A stretch of 27,092 bases of DNA from an uncultured Eubacteriales bacterium (GTDB lineage Bacteria; Bacillota; Clostridia; Lachnospirales; Anaerotignaceae). A model generated the notes under the pieces. The model had not been told where the DNA came from, made no database searches, and saw nothing but the letters and a program-made list of their open reading frames with translations. Location: assembly GCA_934256695.1 (NCBI GenBank), contig CAKQPE010000022.1, forward strand, positions 1 to 27,092, written 5' to 3'. Shown in pieces: positions 1-7,243 of this stretch. A program made the position numbers and the translations under genes. Numbering within the stretch: the stretch's first letter is position 1; each line of letters begins with the position of its first letter.

Positions 1-44
1 CGATTTTTTTCAAAAAATCGCAGGGTGTGGGACAGAGTCCCACG
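1..44 (-). repeat. ACCCT-linked double hairpin, copy A (cut by window edge)
   Basis: Read on the minus strand this is a hairpin GTGGGAC/GTCCCAC with a 3-base loop (27-43), the linker ACCCT (22-26), then a second hairpin CGATTTTTT/AAAAAATCG around a central GA (1-20). The same architecture, with different stem sequences, occurs at 5451-5492 and 9337-9384. It sits just upstream of the prsW-like gene and may continue beyond the window. Function is unknown; it looks like a dispersed intergenic repeat. Confidence 0.55.
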
Positions 45-86
45 GTTTTAATCAATCCAATAAACTTATATTTCGGGAGGTTTTAA

Positions 87-740
87 ATGCTTTTTCAGCT
101 TGCATCTGCACCTGTTATTATGCTTTTGTTCTTTGTTTATGCAAAGGACAAATATGAGAAAGAGCCGAATTTAATGCTTTTTACTGCGGTTTTTTACGGA
201 ATGATAATGACATCTTTTGTAATTGCTGCCGATATATTTATTGAAAATAATATAAGTACAAAAAGCAAGTTGTTTTCTGTATTTATCCTTTCTGCCGGAA
301 CGGAAGAAACAATTAAATTAATATTTATTTATTTTCTTATGCATAAAAACCCAAATTTAAACGAGCCCTTTGACGGAATTTTTTATTCGGCATATATTTG
401 CCTTGGTTTTGCATGGATAGAAAATATAATATATGTTATGTCTCCTGATTTGGGCGGTATGGAAACCGCTTTTGCAAGAAGTATTTTTTCGGTTCCGGGA
501 CACTTTATGTTTTCGGTATTTATGGGATATTATTTTGCGTGTTTCAGCTATGAAAAAAGAGGAGTCGGGTTTTTGCTGTATTCTTTTTTCAGTGCATATA
601 TTCTTCATGCACTTTATAATTTAATAATTATTTACACACAGAAATATTATATATTCATAATTTATGCATATATGTTTTTTTTATGGAAGGCAGCTTTAAA
701 TAAAATAAGAAAAGCGAGTGAAAATTCACCGTTTAAATGA
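87..740 (+). CDS. PrsW-family intramembrane metalloprotease
   Basis: A 217-residue polytopic membrane protein with the PrsW motif set in order: EExxK-like TEETIK at 72-77; FDGIFYSAYICLGFAWIEN at 95-113, with the Asp and the Glu-Asn pair; R131 and PGH at 137-139; and HALYN at 174-178. In Bacillus, PrsW makes the site-1 cut of the anti-sigma factor RsiW; the family belongs to the CAAX-protease/Abi-like intramembrane proteases. No anti-sigma factor or ECF sigma gene is in the window, so the substrate is unknown. The start at 87 has GGGAGG eight bases upstream. The stop is 78 bases before the Nudix start, so the two are probably co-transcribed. Confidence 0.82.
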   Translation: MLFQLASAPVIMLLFFVYAKDKYEKEPNLMLFTAVFYGMIMTSFVIAADIFIENNISTKSKLFSVFILSAGTEETIKLIFIYFLMHKNPNLNEPFDGIFYSAYICLGFAWIENIIYVMSPDLGGMETAFARSIFSVPGHFMFSVFMGYYFACFSYEKRGVGFLLYSFFSAYILHALYNLIIIYTQKYYIFIIYAYMFFLWKAALNKIRKASENSPFK

Positions 741-817
741 CGGCAAAGTTATTGAAAAATAGCTTTAAATACGTTATACTAAGGTCAGTTGGAGTTAGAA
801 TAACGGAGGTATTAAAT

Positions 818-1282
818 GTGACAGAGGCAATAAGCTGCGGCGGCATTGTAATACACAAATGGAAAATACTGCTTTTATACAAAAATCAGAACGGAAAGTA
901 TATGGGCTGGGTTCTGCCGAAGGGTACGGTGGAAAGTGGAGAATGCCATAGTCAGACTGCTCTGAGAGAGGTTAAGGAAGAATCCGGAGCAAGTGCAAAA
1001 ATAATAAAATATGTAGGAAAAACGCAGTATAGTTTTCATAGTGAAGAGGATATAATAAATAAAACCGTACACTGGTATCTTATGGAAACTAATTCATTTT
1101 ACAGCAAGCCGCAAAGTGAAGAATTCTTTACGGATTCGGGTTTTTATAAATTTCATGAGGCCTATCATCTGCTTAAATTTAATGATGAAAGACAGATTTT
1201 AAAAAAAGCATATCAAATATTCAGTGAACTGAATAAAAGCAGTTTTTTTGAAGATAAAAACTTTTTCAAAAATTACTGCTGA
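818..1282 (+). CDS. Nudix hydrolase
   Basis: A 154-residue Nudix protein. The signature G-x5-E-x7-RE-x2-EE-x-G is complete: GTVESGE, then CHSQTAL, then REVKEESG, near residues 42-63. These supply the metal-binding glutamates for hydrolysing a nucleoside diphosphate linked to another group; the substrate cannot be read from sequence. I chose the GTG at 818 because GGAGG lies at 805-809, eight bases upstream. The ATG at 737 in the same frame overlaps the prsW-like gene, has no ribosome binding site and would add a non-Nudix tail. The last 40 residues are basic and Phe/Lys-rich. The next gene starts 20 bases downstream. Confidence 0.85.
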   Translation: MTEAISCGGIVIHKWKILLLYKNQNGKYMGWVLPKGTVESGECHSQTALREVKEESGASAKIIKYVGKTQYSFHSEEDIINKTVHWYLMETNSFYSKPQSEEFFTDSGFYKFHEAYHLLKFNDERQILKKAYQIFSELNKSSFFEDKNFFKNYC

Positions 1283-1302
1283 AATTTAAGGAGGATTGCA
1301 AA

Positions 1303-1566
1303 ATGAAAACTTTTAGCATTGAAGATTTAAGAAGTATTATCAGCGACATAAGAAATTCGGAAGAAAAGAAAAATCTTTATATTCTTCTCGGTGTTTTTGT
1401 TGCAGTAGCTGCTATTGCTGTAGGTATTGCGGCAATAGTCATAAAAAAGCACTGCGAAGAAAGATATGATGATGATTTTTATGATGACTGGGATTGTGAT
1501 GAAGATTGCTGTGACGGTGACTGCTGTGACTGCGATGACGATGAAGAAAAAGAAGACGAAGAATAA
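1303..1566 (+). CDS. small membrane protein with Asp/Glu/Cys-rich tail
   Basis: An 87-residue protein I cannot assign to a named family. Residues 1-24 are a charged amphipathic segment, 25-47 one Ala/Val/Ile transmembrane helix, and 48-87 an extremely acidic tail with about 15 Asp, 8 Glu and 7 Cys, including two CC pairs. GGAGG at 1290-1294 fits the ATG at 1303. It is the last gene before a terminator. Basic residues lie on both sides of the helix, so topology is uncertain. The Cys/Asp mixture suggests metal binding or disulfides, but this is inference. Short acidic-tailed membrane proteins are common in Lachnospiraceae. Confidence 0.75.
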   Translation: MKTFSIEDLRSIISDIRNSEEKKNLYILLGVFVAVAAIAVGIAAIVIKKHCEERYDDDFYDDWDCDEDCCDGDCCDCDDDEEKEDEE

Positions 1567-1578
1567 TAAATAAACTTT

Positions 1579-1608
1579 AAAGGCATGGGAAACCCTGTGC
1601 CTTTTTGT
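1579..1608 (+). terminator. intrinsic terminator after the 1303-1566 gene
   Basis: Stem AAAGGCA/TGCCTTT extended by GGG/CCC with a small bulge and loop AAA, followed by a T run. It closes the PrsW-like/Nudix/small-protein transcription unit. Confidence 0.75.
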
Positions 1609-1741
1609 TTTGCAAAAAATAAAGACGAAATTAACAGTTATATAAATATTGTTTTCGACACAAATTATACATAATTGCTAAAATATTATAATTTATTAAT
1701 AAAAAGAAGGATAATTATAACATATGTTGAATTAAGTAATT

Positions 1742-1784
1742 AAGAAAGTTATATTTATATTGTGTTTAATGATTAAACTTTCTT
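1742..1784 (+). other. leader hairpin upstream of the EF-G paralogue
   Basis: Inverted repeat AAGAAAGTT (1742-1750) and AACTTTCTT (1776-1784) with a 25-base AT-rich loop. A T run follows only after about ten unpaired bases, so it is a poor terminator. It lies 50 bases before the start of the EF-G paralogue and could be part of its 5' leader. No known riboswitch motif was recognised. Confidence 0.3.
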
Positions 1785-1834
1785 GTAAAACGTCGGTTTT
1801 TTTATATATTATTTTAAATGGGAGCTGATGTATT

Positions 1835-3931
1835 ATGAAAACTTATCAGACAGGTGAAGTAAGAAACATTGTCATTATGGGCCACAGCGGCTGCGGCAAA
1901 ACAACTGTAACCGAATCTGCACTCTTTAACTCCGGAGCAACAAAGAGATTTGGAAAAGTAAGCGAAGGAAATACAGTAAGTGATTACGATCCGGAAGAAA
2001 TAAAAAGAGGAGTATCAATACAGACATCTGTAGTGCCTGTTGAATGGCTTGATACTAAGATTAATTTTATAGATACACCGGGTTACTTTGATTTTGCGGG
2101 AGAAGTTAAATCTGCTCTTTTAGCTGCCGATGCGGCTCTTATTGTTGTTTCGGGAAAATCCGGTCCTGAAGTAGGAACAGAAAAAGCATGGGATTACTGT
2201 GAAGATATGAAGCTCCCAAGAATGATGTTTGTAAATATGATGGATGACGAAAATGCCGATTTCAACAGAACACTCGGTCAGATGCGAAAGAAATTCGGCA
2301 AGGCAATAGCACCGTTCCAGATTCCTATGCGTGACGATGACGGAAAATTTATCGGTTTTATAAATTGTATTGAAAGATATGCAAGAGTTATTCAGGACAG
2401 CAAAGACGGAAAAATTCTTGTAGACAGCGAAGTACCTGAAATGATGACAGGTGAAGTAGAAAGCCTTAGGAATATGCTTATAGAGGCTGCCGCAGAAAGT
2501 GATGACGAGCTTCTTGAAAAATATTTTAATGACGAGGAGCTTACGGAAGAAGAAATTTACAGAGGTCTCCATACAGGTATATTGGAAGGCACTGTTGCAC
2601 CGGTTCTCTGCGGAGCTGTTACACTTGGCTACGGAATTAAAGTGCTTATGAACTGTATAGTAAAATATCTTCCGCCTTCAAACAAATGCAGACCTTCTGT
2701 TGAGTGTGAAGATGTTAAAACAGGTGACATAGTAGAAAGAAAATGCGATCCGGCAGAACCTTTTGCCGCTATAGTATTTAAGACAATTTCAGACCCGTAT
2801 ATCGGCAGACTGAATATGTTTAAGGTTGTAAGCGGTACACTTAAAAAGGATATGACAATTTATAATGTGCAGAAAGACACAGAAGAAAGAATTGCTCATG
2901 TTTATGTATGCAAAGGCAAAGAACTTATAGAGGTTCCGGAAATTCAGGCTGGAGATATAGGTGCTTTATCGAAACTTTCAAATACATCTACAAACGATAC
3001 ACTTACAGTCAAAGATAAAGCAGTTAAACTGGAAACAGCAGTTCTTCCTGTTCCTGTTCATGCAATGGCAATTAAGCCGAAAGGAAAGGGCGACGAAGAT
3101 AAAATATCGGCAGCTCTTACTAAACTTCGTGAAGAAGATCCTACAATAAAGATAGATGTTGACAAGGAAACAAAACAGACACTTGTTTACGGTACAGGCG
3201 AACAGCACCTTGAAATACTGTTAAACAAACTGAAAAATAAATATAAGATTGAGGCCGTCCTTTCAGAGCCTATTATTCCTTTCAGAGAAACATTAAAGTC
3301 AAAAGTTGAGGTAAGAGGAAAGTATAAAAAACAGTCCGGCGGACACGGTCAGTTCGGTGATGTTCTTATGTCATTTGAGCCTTCCGGCGACCTTTCAAAG
3401 CCATATGAATTTGAAGAAAAGATATTCGGAGGTTCTGTACCGAAACAGTATTTCCCGGCAGTAGAAAAGGGAATACAGGAATGTGTGCTTAGCGGTGTCC
3501 TTGCCGGCTATCCTGTAGTTGGTCTTAAAGCTGTTCTTCTTGATGGTTCGTATCATCCTGTTGATTCAAGTGAAATGGCATTTAAAATGGCAACATCAAT
3601 GGCATTTAAAGACGGTATGACAAGAGCTAAACCTACTATTCTTGAGCCTATAGTACATATGGAAGTTGTTGCACCTGAAAAATACATGGGCGATATTATG
3701 GGCGATATAAACAAGAGAAGGGGACGTATACTCAAAATGGACCCTGAAGGAAAGAATATGCGTATTGTTGCGGAAGTTCCTGAGTCTGAAATATTTAAAT
3801 ATTGCACGGATTTAAGATCAATGACTCAGAGCCGTGGTGAATACAGCTATTATTTTGAAAGATATGAAGAAGCTCCTGCTGAAATTCAGCAGGCAGTGAT
3901 AGAAAAAAAGAAGAAAGAAGCTGAAAAATAA
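1835..3931 (+). CDS. EF-G-like translational GTPase (FusA paralogue)
   Basis: A 698-residue five-domain protein of the EF-G family, of the shorter paralogue type found beside canonical FusA in many Clostridia. The P-loop GHSGCGKTT is at 16-24, switch I RGVSIQ at 58-63 and G3 DTPGYFDF at 80-87. Domain II, domain III, domain IV (around GGHGQFGDV) and a C-terminal domain V follow. It acts on the ribosome; whether it translocates, recycles or has another job is not known from sequence. The G4 motif reads NMMD at 134-137 instead of NKxD, and the switch I Thr is Ser. It stands alone, with terminators before and after. The ribosome binding site GGGAG lies about 11 bases before the ATG. Confidence 0.85.
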   Translation: MKTYQTGEVRNIVIMGHSGCGKTTVTESALFNSGATKRFGKVSEGNTVSDYDPEEIKRGVSIQTSVVPVEWLDTKINFIDTPGYFDFAGEVKSALLAADAALIVVSGKSGPEVGTEKAWDYCEDMKLPRMMFVNMMDDENADFNRTLGQMRKKFGKAIAPFQIPMRDDDGKFIGFINCIERYARVIQDSKDGKILVDSEVPEMMTGEVESLRNMLIEAAAESDDELLEKYFNDEELTEEEIYRGLHTGILEGTVAPVLCGAVTLGYGIKVLMNCIVKYLPPSNKCRPSVECEDVKTGDIVERKCDPAEPFAAIVFKTISDPYIGRLNMFKVVSGTLKKDMTIYNVQKDTEERIAHVYVCKGKELIEVPEIQAGDIGALSKLSNTSTNDTLTVKDKAVKLETAVLPVPVHAMAIKPKGKGDEDKISAALTKLREEDPTIKIDVDKETKQTLVYGTGEQHLEILLNKLKNKYKIEAVLSEPIIPFRETLKSKVEVRGKYKKQSGGHGQFGDVLMSFEPSGDLSKPYEFEEKIFGGSVPKQYFPAVEKGIQECVLSGVLAGYPVVGLKAVLLDGSYHPVDSSEMAFKMATSMAFKDGMTRAKPTILEPIVHMEVVAPEKYMGDIMGDINKRRGRILKMDPEGKNMRIVAEVPESEIFKYCTDLRSMTQSRGEYSYYFERYEEAPAEIQQAVIEKKKKEAEK

Positions 3932-3971
3932 AAAATTTTATAAGCTGACATTTATTTGAGTTTAGGTATAA

Positions 3972-4014
3972 ATCGCCTTTGTATGGAATATATTTCAGCA
4001 AAGGCGATAGTTTT
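3972..4014 (+). terminator. terminator after the EF-G paralogue
   Basis: A perfect 10-bp stem, ATCGCCTTTG (3972-3981) with CAAAGGCGAT (3999-4008), followed by AGTTTTCG. The T run is short, so efficiency may be moderate. Confidence 0.6.
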
Positions 4015-4200
4015 CGCTCCATTGCTACCAAAGAATAAAATTTAATTTAGTAACTGAAAATATAAATTAATAATTGTAAAATATTGACATAATTGTTTTT
4101 AGTTGTTATTATTAACTTAATGAATATAAACATGGGTGGGCTGTATTTATATTCATTTCAAATATTTTATTTTATATCTTTTGTGAAGGGGAGAATTTAT

Positions 4201-5361
4201 ATGACAAACACAACTAAACAAACAGTTGGTTTCGCCGGTGCATTCTCGGTAGCGTCAGTTTGGTTTACAACTCATGCCGGTGCCGGATTTGCAACAGGTA
4301 ATCAGGGATGGCAGTATTATGCCGTTTACGGAATTCCGGGCATGATATATCCGCTTATATCAATGGGACTTCTTGCACTTGTGCTTAGAGAAGCTATGAT
4401 TGCATCACAGATTATCCAGTCAAGATCATACGGCGATGTAATGAAGTATATGTATAAGCCGTATGACAAGCTTTATATACTGTTTGAAATTTTCTATTAC
4501 TGTATAGTTCTTGCGGCAGTTGGCGGTGTTATATCGTCGGCAGCAGGTATGATTCAGGAAGTTCTACCTATGGGTACGGCATTAGCTACAATTTTAGTAG
4601 GTATTATACTTCTTGTACTTATTATTTTCGGTGCCGACTTGGTAAGACGAGTTGCTACAATACTTGGTATTGCTATTATTATATCGGGATTCTCGATTTA
4701 CATAATCGGTACTGTTGAAACAGCTGGTGTACTTGGCGAAACAATTTCTACAGGCTATGCACCTAACGGCTGGCTTTATCCTCTCTGGAGAGCCATAATA
4801 TACTGTGGTTTCCAGTGTGTTGCCATTCCTTCAATGGTTGCTTGCTGTGAGCACCTTAGAACAAAGGGAAGCATTAACCTTGCTTCATTCCTTGGTTTCC
4901 TTATGAATGGTTTCGGTGTTGCACTTGCAGTTTGGATGCTCGTTGGTTACAGAGACGGTATCGTTGCTACAGAATCATTAAAGCTTCCTACACTTTACGC
5001 TTGTCAGCAGATTGGTATTCCTATCTTATTCTACTTCTATAAGATTTGTTTGTTCTGCTGCCTTATTTCAACAGGTGTTTCTTGTATATTCGGTATCGTT
5101 GTTCGTTTTGAAAACGTACTTTTCAAGAAATCAACAGGTGTTATGAGCAACATTATGGCAAAACGTATTGCCATTACACTTTTCTGTATAATACTTTGTA
5201 TGTTAATTTCTACATTCGGTCTTACAGCTATCGTTGCTTACGGATATAAATACTGCGGTTACCTTGCTATCGTAATCTGCGTAATTCCATTCCTTACAAT
5301 AGGACATAAGAAAAACGCTGAAGCACTCAAGAGCAGTAATAAAGGTGCTTTCATAGACTGA
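4201..5361 (+). CDS. YkvI-like membrane transporter (APC superfamily)
   Basis: A 386-residue hydrophobic protein with about ten transmembrane segments, resembling YkvI-family proteins of the amino acid-polyamine-cation superfamily. The N-terminal segment contains FAGAFSVASVWFTTHAGAGFATG, whose Gly-rich break in helix 1 is typical of LeuT-fold carriers. The substrate is unknown. I chose the ATG at 4201, preceded by AGGGGAG; an upstream in-frame ATG at 4093 would add 36 residues with no ribosome binding site. The gene is monocistronic, followed by a strong terminator. Confidence 0.75.
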   Translation: MTNTTKQTVGFAGAFSVASVWFTTHAGAGFATGNQGWQYYAVYGIPGMIYPLISMGLLALVLREAMIASQIIQSRSYGDVMKYMYKPYDKLYILFEIFYYCIVLAAVGGVISSAAGMIQEVLPMGTALATILVGIILLVLIIFGADLVRRVATILGIAIIISGFSIYIIGTVETAGVLGETISTGYAPNGWLYPLWRAIIYCGFQCVAIPSMVACCEHLRTKGSINLASFLGFLMNGFGVALAVWMLVGYRDGIVATESLKLPTLYACQQIGIPILFYFYKICLFCCLISTGVSCIFGIVVRFENVLFKKSTGVMSNIMAKRIAITLFCIILCMLISTFGLTAIVAYGYKYCGYLAIVICVIPFLTIGHKKNAEALKSSNKGAFID

Positions 5362-5386
5362 TTTTAAATTAAATATAGTCAAAAAT

Positions 5387-5416
5387 AAAAGGTACGGTTT
5401 GACCGTACCTTTTTGT
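5387..5416 (+). terminator. strong intrinsic terminator after the YkvI-like gene
   Basis: A perfect 12-bp stem AAAAGGTACGGT/ACCGTACCTTTT with loop TTG, then more T. Confidence 0.9.
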
Positions 5417-5450
5417 TGTGTAAATATAAATTTATCGAATACCTAAGACC

Positions 5451-5492
5451 TTGGGGCGTTGCCCCAAACCCTATGAACTTTTGAAAAAGTTC
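5451..5492 (+). repeat. ACCCT-linked double hairpin, copy B
   Basis: Hairpin TTGGGGC/GCCCCAA with loop GTT (5451-5467), linker ACCCT (5468-5472), then hairpin GAACTTTT/AAAAGTTC around GA (5475-5492). It matches the layout at 1-44 (opposite strand) and 9337-9384, with stems that differ but still pair. Confidence 0.65.
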
Positions 5493-5605
5493 AATCAAAA
5501 CTTTTATCAAAACGCAATTACATTGCGTTTTTCGGAACAAAATTATAAGTTATGTTATTAAGATTTGTCGAATAAAATATCCTTTGCATTGATTTTTACC
5601 GTCAT

Positions 5606-5765
5606 TGAAAGGGAAGATGTCACGTAAGTGACAGATGAGGGGAAAAATAACGTAAAAATAATAAAAATTTACCCCTCATCCGCTTCACTTTGCGCAGTAC
5701 CTTCTCCACAAGGGAGAAGGCTTTAAAACCCTTCCGTCAAGCTACGCTTGCCACCTTCCCTTTCA
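5606..5765. repeat. nested palindromic intergenic repeat
   Basis: Ends are TGAAAGGGAAGATG (5606-5619) and CACCTTCCCTTTCA (5752-5765), inverted with one mismatch in 14. Internal stems are TGTCAC/GTGACA, GATGAGGGG (5634-5642) with CCCCTCATC (5672-5680), CCTTCTCC/GGAGAAGG (5700-5720) and CAAGC/GCTTG (5738-5750). This GC-richer style of repeat, with CCCCTCATCCGC and CTTCTCC modules, is widespread in Clostridia intergenic DNA. It encodes nothing recognisable. Confidence 0.65.
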
Positions 5766-5849
5766 GGAATGGCTTTCGGGTTGGCTTTTAGTTCGATAAA
5801 TTTTGAGTTTATATAAGACTGTATTACTCTGTTCAAAGTCATCAAGGTT

Positions 5850-6497
5850 TTAAAGATTTTCTTTTATCAGAAAATCGATGTTTCCGCTTTGAATGTAGTC
5901 AATGCTTTTTCTTATCTTTTCAATATCCCAGTCCCACCAGCAAAGTTTTTCAAGGTCTGATATTATTTTGTCATCAAATCTTTTACGTATATGCTTTGCA
6001 GGAACACCGCCAACAATGGTATATGGCGGAACATCTTTTGTAACTACGGCACGAGAGCCGATTATTGCACCGTCACCGACAGTTACTCCTGCAAGTATAA
6101 TTGCCTCATATCCAATCCATACGTCATTGCCGATTACAATATCACCTTTGTTGTCCCACGCCTTTGAAATTGAGTCAACGTCTGTGTTCAATCCCCATTC
6201 TTCAAAGAAAATAGGGAAGGGATAGGTTGCAAGACTGTTTAAAGCATGGTTTGCGGCATTGAATATAAATTTAGCACCATAGGCAACAGAACAAAATTTG
6301 CCTATCTTTAATTTGTCGTGGTTGCACTCGGGATAGTGATAAAGCACATTATTTCGCTGAAAGTCTCGAGGGTCATTTACAAAATCATCATAAATAGTAT
6401 AGTCCCCAATTTCTATTGTCGGATCGGTGATTACATTTTGCAAATAAACGGTGCTGTGTCCCTGTGAACGTGGGTATATTTTCCATTTTTCAATCAT
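5850..6497 (-). CDS. CatB/Vat-family O-acetyltransferase
   Basis: A 215-residue left-handed beta-helix acetyltransferase of the xenobiotic (CatB/Vat) class, whose members transfer acetyl from acetyl-CoA to chloramphenicol or streptogramin A; some members have other or unknown acceptors. Features seen: LYHYPECNHDKLKIGKFCS at 52-70; the catalytic His in NAANHALNS (H84); hexapeptide turns GDIVIGNDVWIGYEAIILAG; GGVPAK near 163-168; and the C-terminal WWDWDIEKI. GGAGG at 6507-6511 lies eight bases from the ATG. It is the last gene of the minus-strand rlmD operon. A leader ORF and a hairpin that covers the ribosome binding site precede it, suggesting drug-inducible translation. Whether it confers resistance is not shown by sequence. 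Confidence 0.85.
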   Translation of the reverse strand: MIEKWKIYPRSQGHSTVYLQNVITDPTIEIGDYTIYDDFVNDPRDFQRNNVLYHYPECNHDKLKIGKFCSVAYGAKFIFNAANHALNSLATYPFPIFFEEWGLNTDVDSISKAWDNKGDIVIGNDVWIGYEAIILAGVTVGDGAIIGSRAVVTKDVPPYTIVGGVPAKHIRKRFDDKIISDLEKLCWWDWDIEKIRKSIDYIQSGNIDFLIKENL

Positions 6498-6505
6498 AAT
6501 ATTTT

Positions 6506-6582
6506 ACCTCCGAATGGTTAAAATTGATGTCGGTTTACCATTCGGATTAATACAATGCAGAGCCACAAGGCTATCATCTCCT
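6506..6582 (-). promoter_or_regulatory. putative translational attenuator of the acetyltransferase
   Basis: In the mRNA, arm CCGAATGGT (6545-6537) pairs with ACCATTCGG (6518-6510). The second arm contains the first two G of the GGAGG ribosome binding site (6511-6507) of the acetyltransferase. The first arm lies within the coding region of a short leader ORF, and the second begins at its stop codon. A ribosome stalled on the leader would hold the first arm open and free the site. This mechanism is inferred from the known layout of erm and cat attenuators. Confidence 0.6.
6518..6577 (-). CDS. candidate leader peptide (up to 19 aa)
   Basis: The ORF reads M-I-A-L-W-L-C-I-V-L-I-R-M-V-N-R-H-Q-F and stops with TAA (6520-6518). 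AGGAG lies at 6582-6578 and directly abuts the ATG at 6577. The in-frame TTG at codon 4 (6568) is better spaced, at nine bases, and would give 16 residues. The ORF begins 14 bases after the stop of the upstream GIY-YIG gene and ends ten bases before the acetyltransferase ribosome binding site. I do not recognise the peptide from known resistance leaders. Confidence 0.5.
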   Translation of the reverse strand: MIALWLCIVLIRMVNRHQF

Positions 6583-6591
6583 GTCAATTAT

Positions 6592-7239
6592 TTATGCTTT
6601 AACAACAGAATAATAAATTTGTTCTATTTCTTCAGGAGATGTAAAAAACCATTCTTTACCTGGAGAATTAGATAACCAACGCTGTTTAATTTTTAAAATA
6701 TCATGTATAGTTCTTTCCAGTAGTCCTGAGTTGTCACAATATATTATTAGTGCAATATGTGGTAATTCCGGATAACTGGTACTTGCTTGTCCAATTATTC
6801 TTGATATGGGATTGATATCTGTTCTTCCTATTTTACATTCCCAAAATTCTTTACCCTGCAATTCGGATAACTTTTTGTAACTATCATAATAATAAACATA
6901 TATAGCATTTTTACCAGTACCTATATTTTTATCTGATGAAATGAGTAATTGCTTTTGGTTATTTTGAGGTTTATATATTTTGGTTTCTTTTATTGTGTAA
7001 GTTAATTTCCATACACCGTAACCGATATTACTTATTCCGGAATTTTTAAGTTTTTGTGAGGCTTTTTTAAATACAGATATGTAAGATGATTTGTTTAATA
7101 TACCACCATTATAAGCATGATATTTTGTAATTGTATTAATTGCTTCTTTTCTGGAAAATTGTTTGCCATCAAAAAGTTTAATTAATAATTCTTGAAAAAC
7201 GGTAGGTGTTAATTCTATTCCAAGAAATTTATACTCCAT
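6592..7239 (-). CDS. GIY-YIG/T5orf172-type nuclease-domain protein
   Basis: A 215-residue protein. The C-terminal half resembles the T5orf172 branch of GIY-YIG domains: a GIY-like strand AIYVYYYD at 112-119, KIGRT at 136-140 followed by R147, a Glu in LLERTIHDIL (E175), and GKEWF at 194-198. Residues 1-80 look like a separate small helical domain ending in a GYGVWKLT wing, possibly winged-helix; this is inference. Substrate and role are unknown. It starts four bases after the rlmD stop, with its AAGGAG inside the end of rlmD, so translation is probably coupled. The leader ORF of the acetyltransferase follows directly. Confidence 0.65.
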   Translation of the reverse strand: MEYKFLGIELTPTVFQELLIKLFDGKQFSRKEAINTITKYHAYNGGILNKSSYISVFKKASQKLKNSGISNIGYGVWKLTYTIKETKIYKPQNNQKQLLISSDKNIGTGKNAIYVYYYDSYKKLSELQGKEFWECKIGRTDINPISRIIGQASTSYPELPHIALIIYCDNSGLLERTIHDILKIKQRWLSNSPGKEWFFTSPEEIEQIYYSVVKA

Positions 7240-7243
7240 TATA

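Larger units (their letters stand above)
5428..5803. mobile_element. MITE-like composite element with 12-bp terminal inverted repeats
   Basis: AAATTTATCGAA at 5428-5439 is exactly inverted as TTCGATAAATTT at 5792-5803, bounding 376 bp that encodes no credible protein. Inside are the ACCCT double hairpin (5451-5492), a hairpin AAACGCAAT/ATTGCGTTT followed by T (5510-5532), and a nested palindromic repeat (5606-5765). No transposase is present, so any movement would need help in trans. No clear target duplication was found. The element fills almost all of the gap between the convergent YkvI-like and acetyltransferase genes. Confidence 0.55.

Noticed and set aside
737..817. Extended N-terminus of the Nudix protein
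   Set aside because: The ATG at 737 overlaps the upstream gene and has no ribosome binding site; GTG 818 is well placed after GGAGG.
1742..1784. Riboswitch or attenuator upstream of the EF-G paralogue
   Set aside because: Only one plain hairpin with a large loop; no conserved motif, no leader ORF and no proper terminator was found.
4093..4200. Extra N-terminal helix of the YkvI-like protein
   Set aside because: No ribosome binding site before 4093; ATG 4201 has AGGGGAG and starts at the usual family position.
5428..5803. Insertion sequence with a transposase
   Set aside because: No reading frame in the element has transposase motifs or useful length; only inverted ends and palindromes are present, so MITE-like is the most that can be said.
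6551..6582. TTGACA near 6587 on the minus strand as a promoter for the acetyltransferase
   Set aside because: No -10 at 16-18 bases; the nearest TATTAA is about 29 bases away, so the gene may depend on operon read-through.
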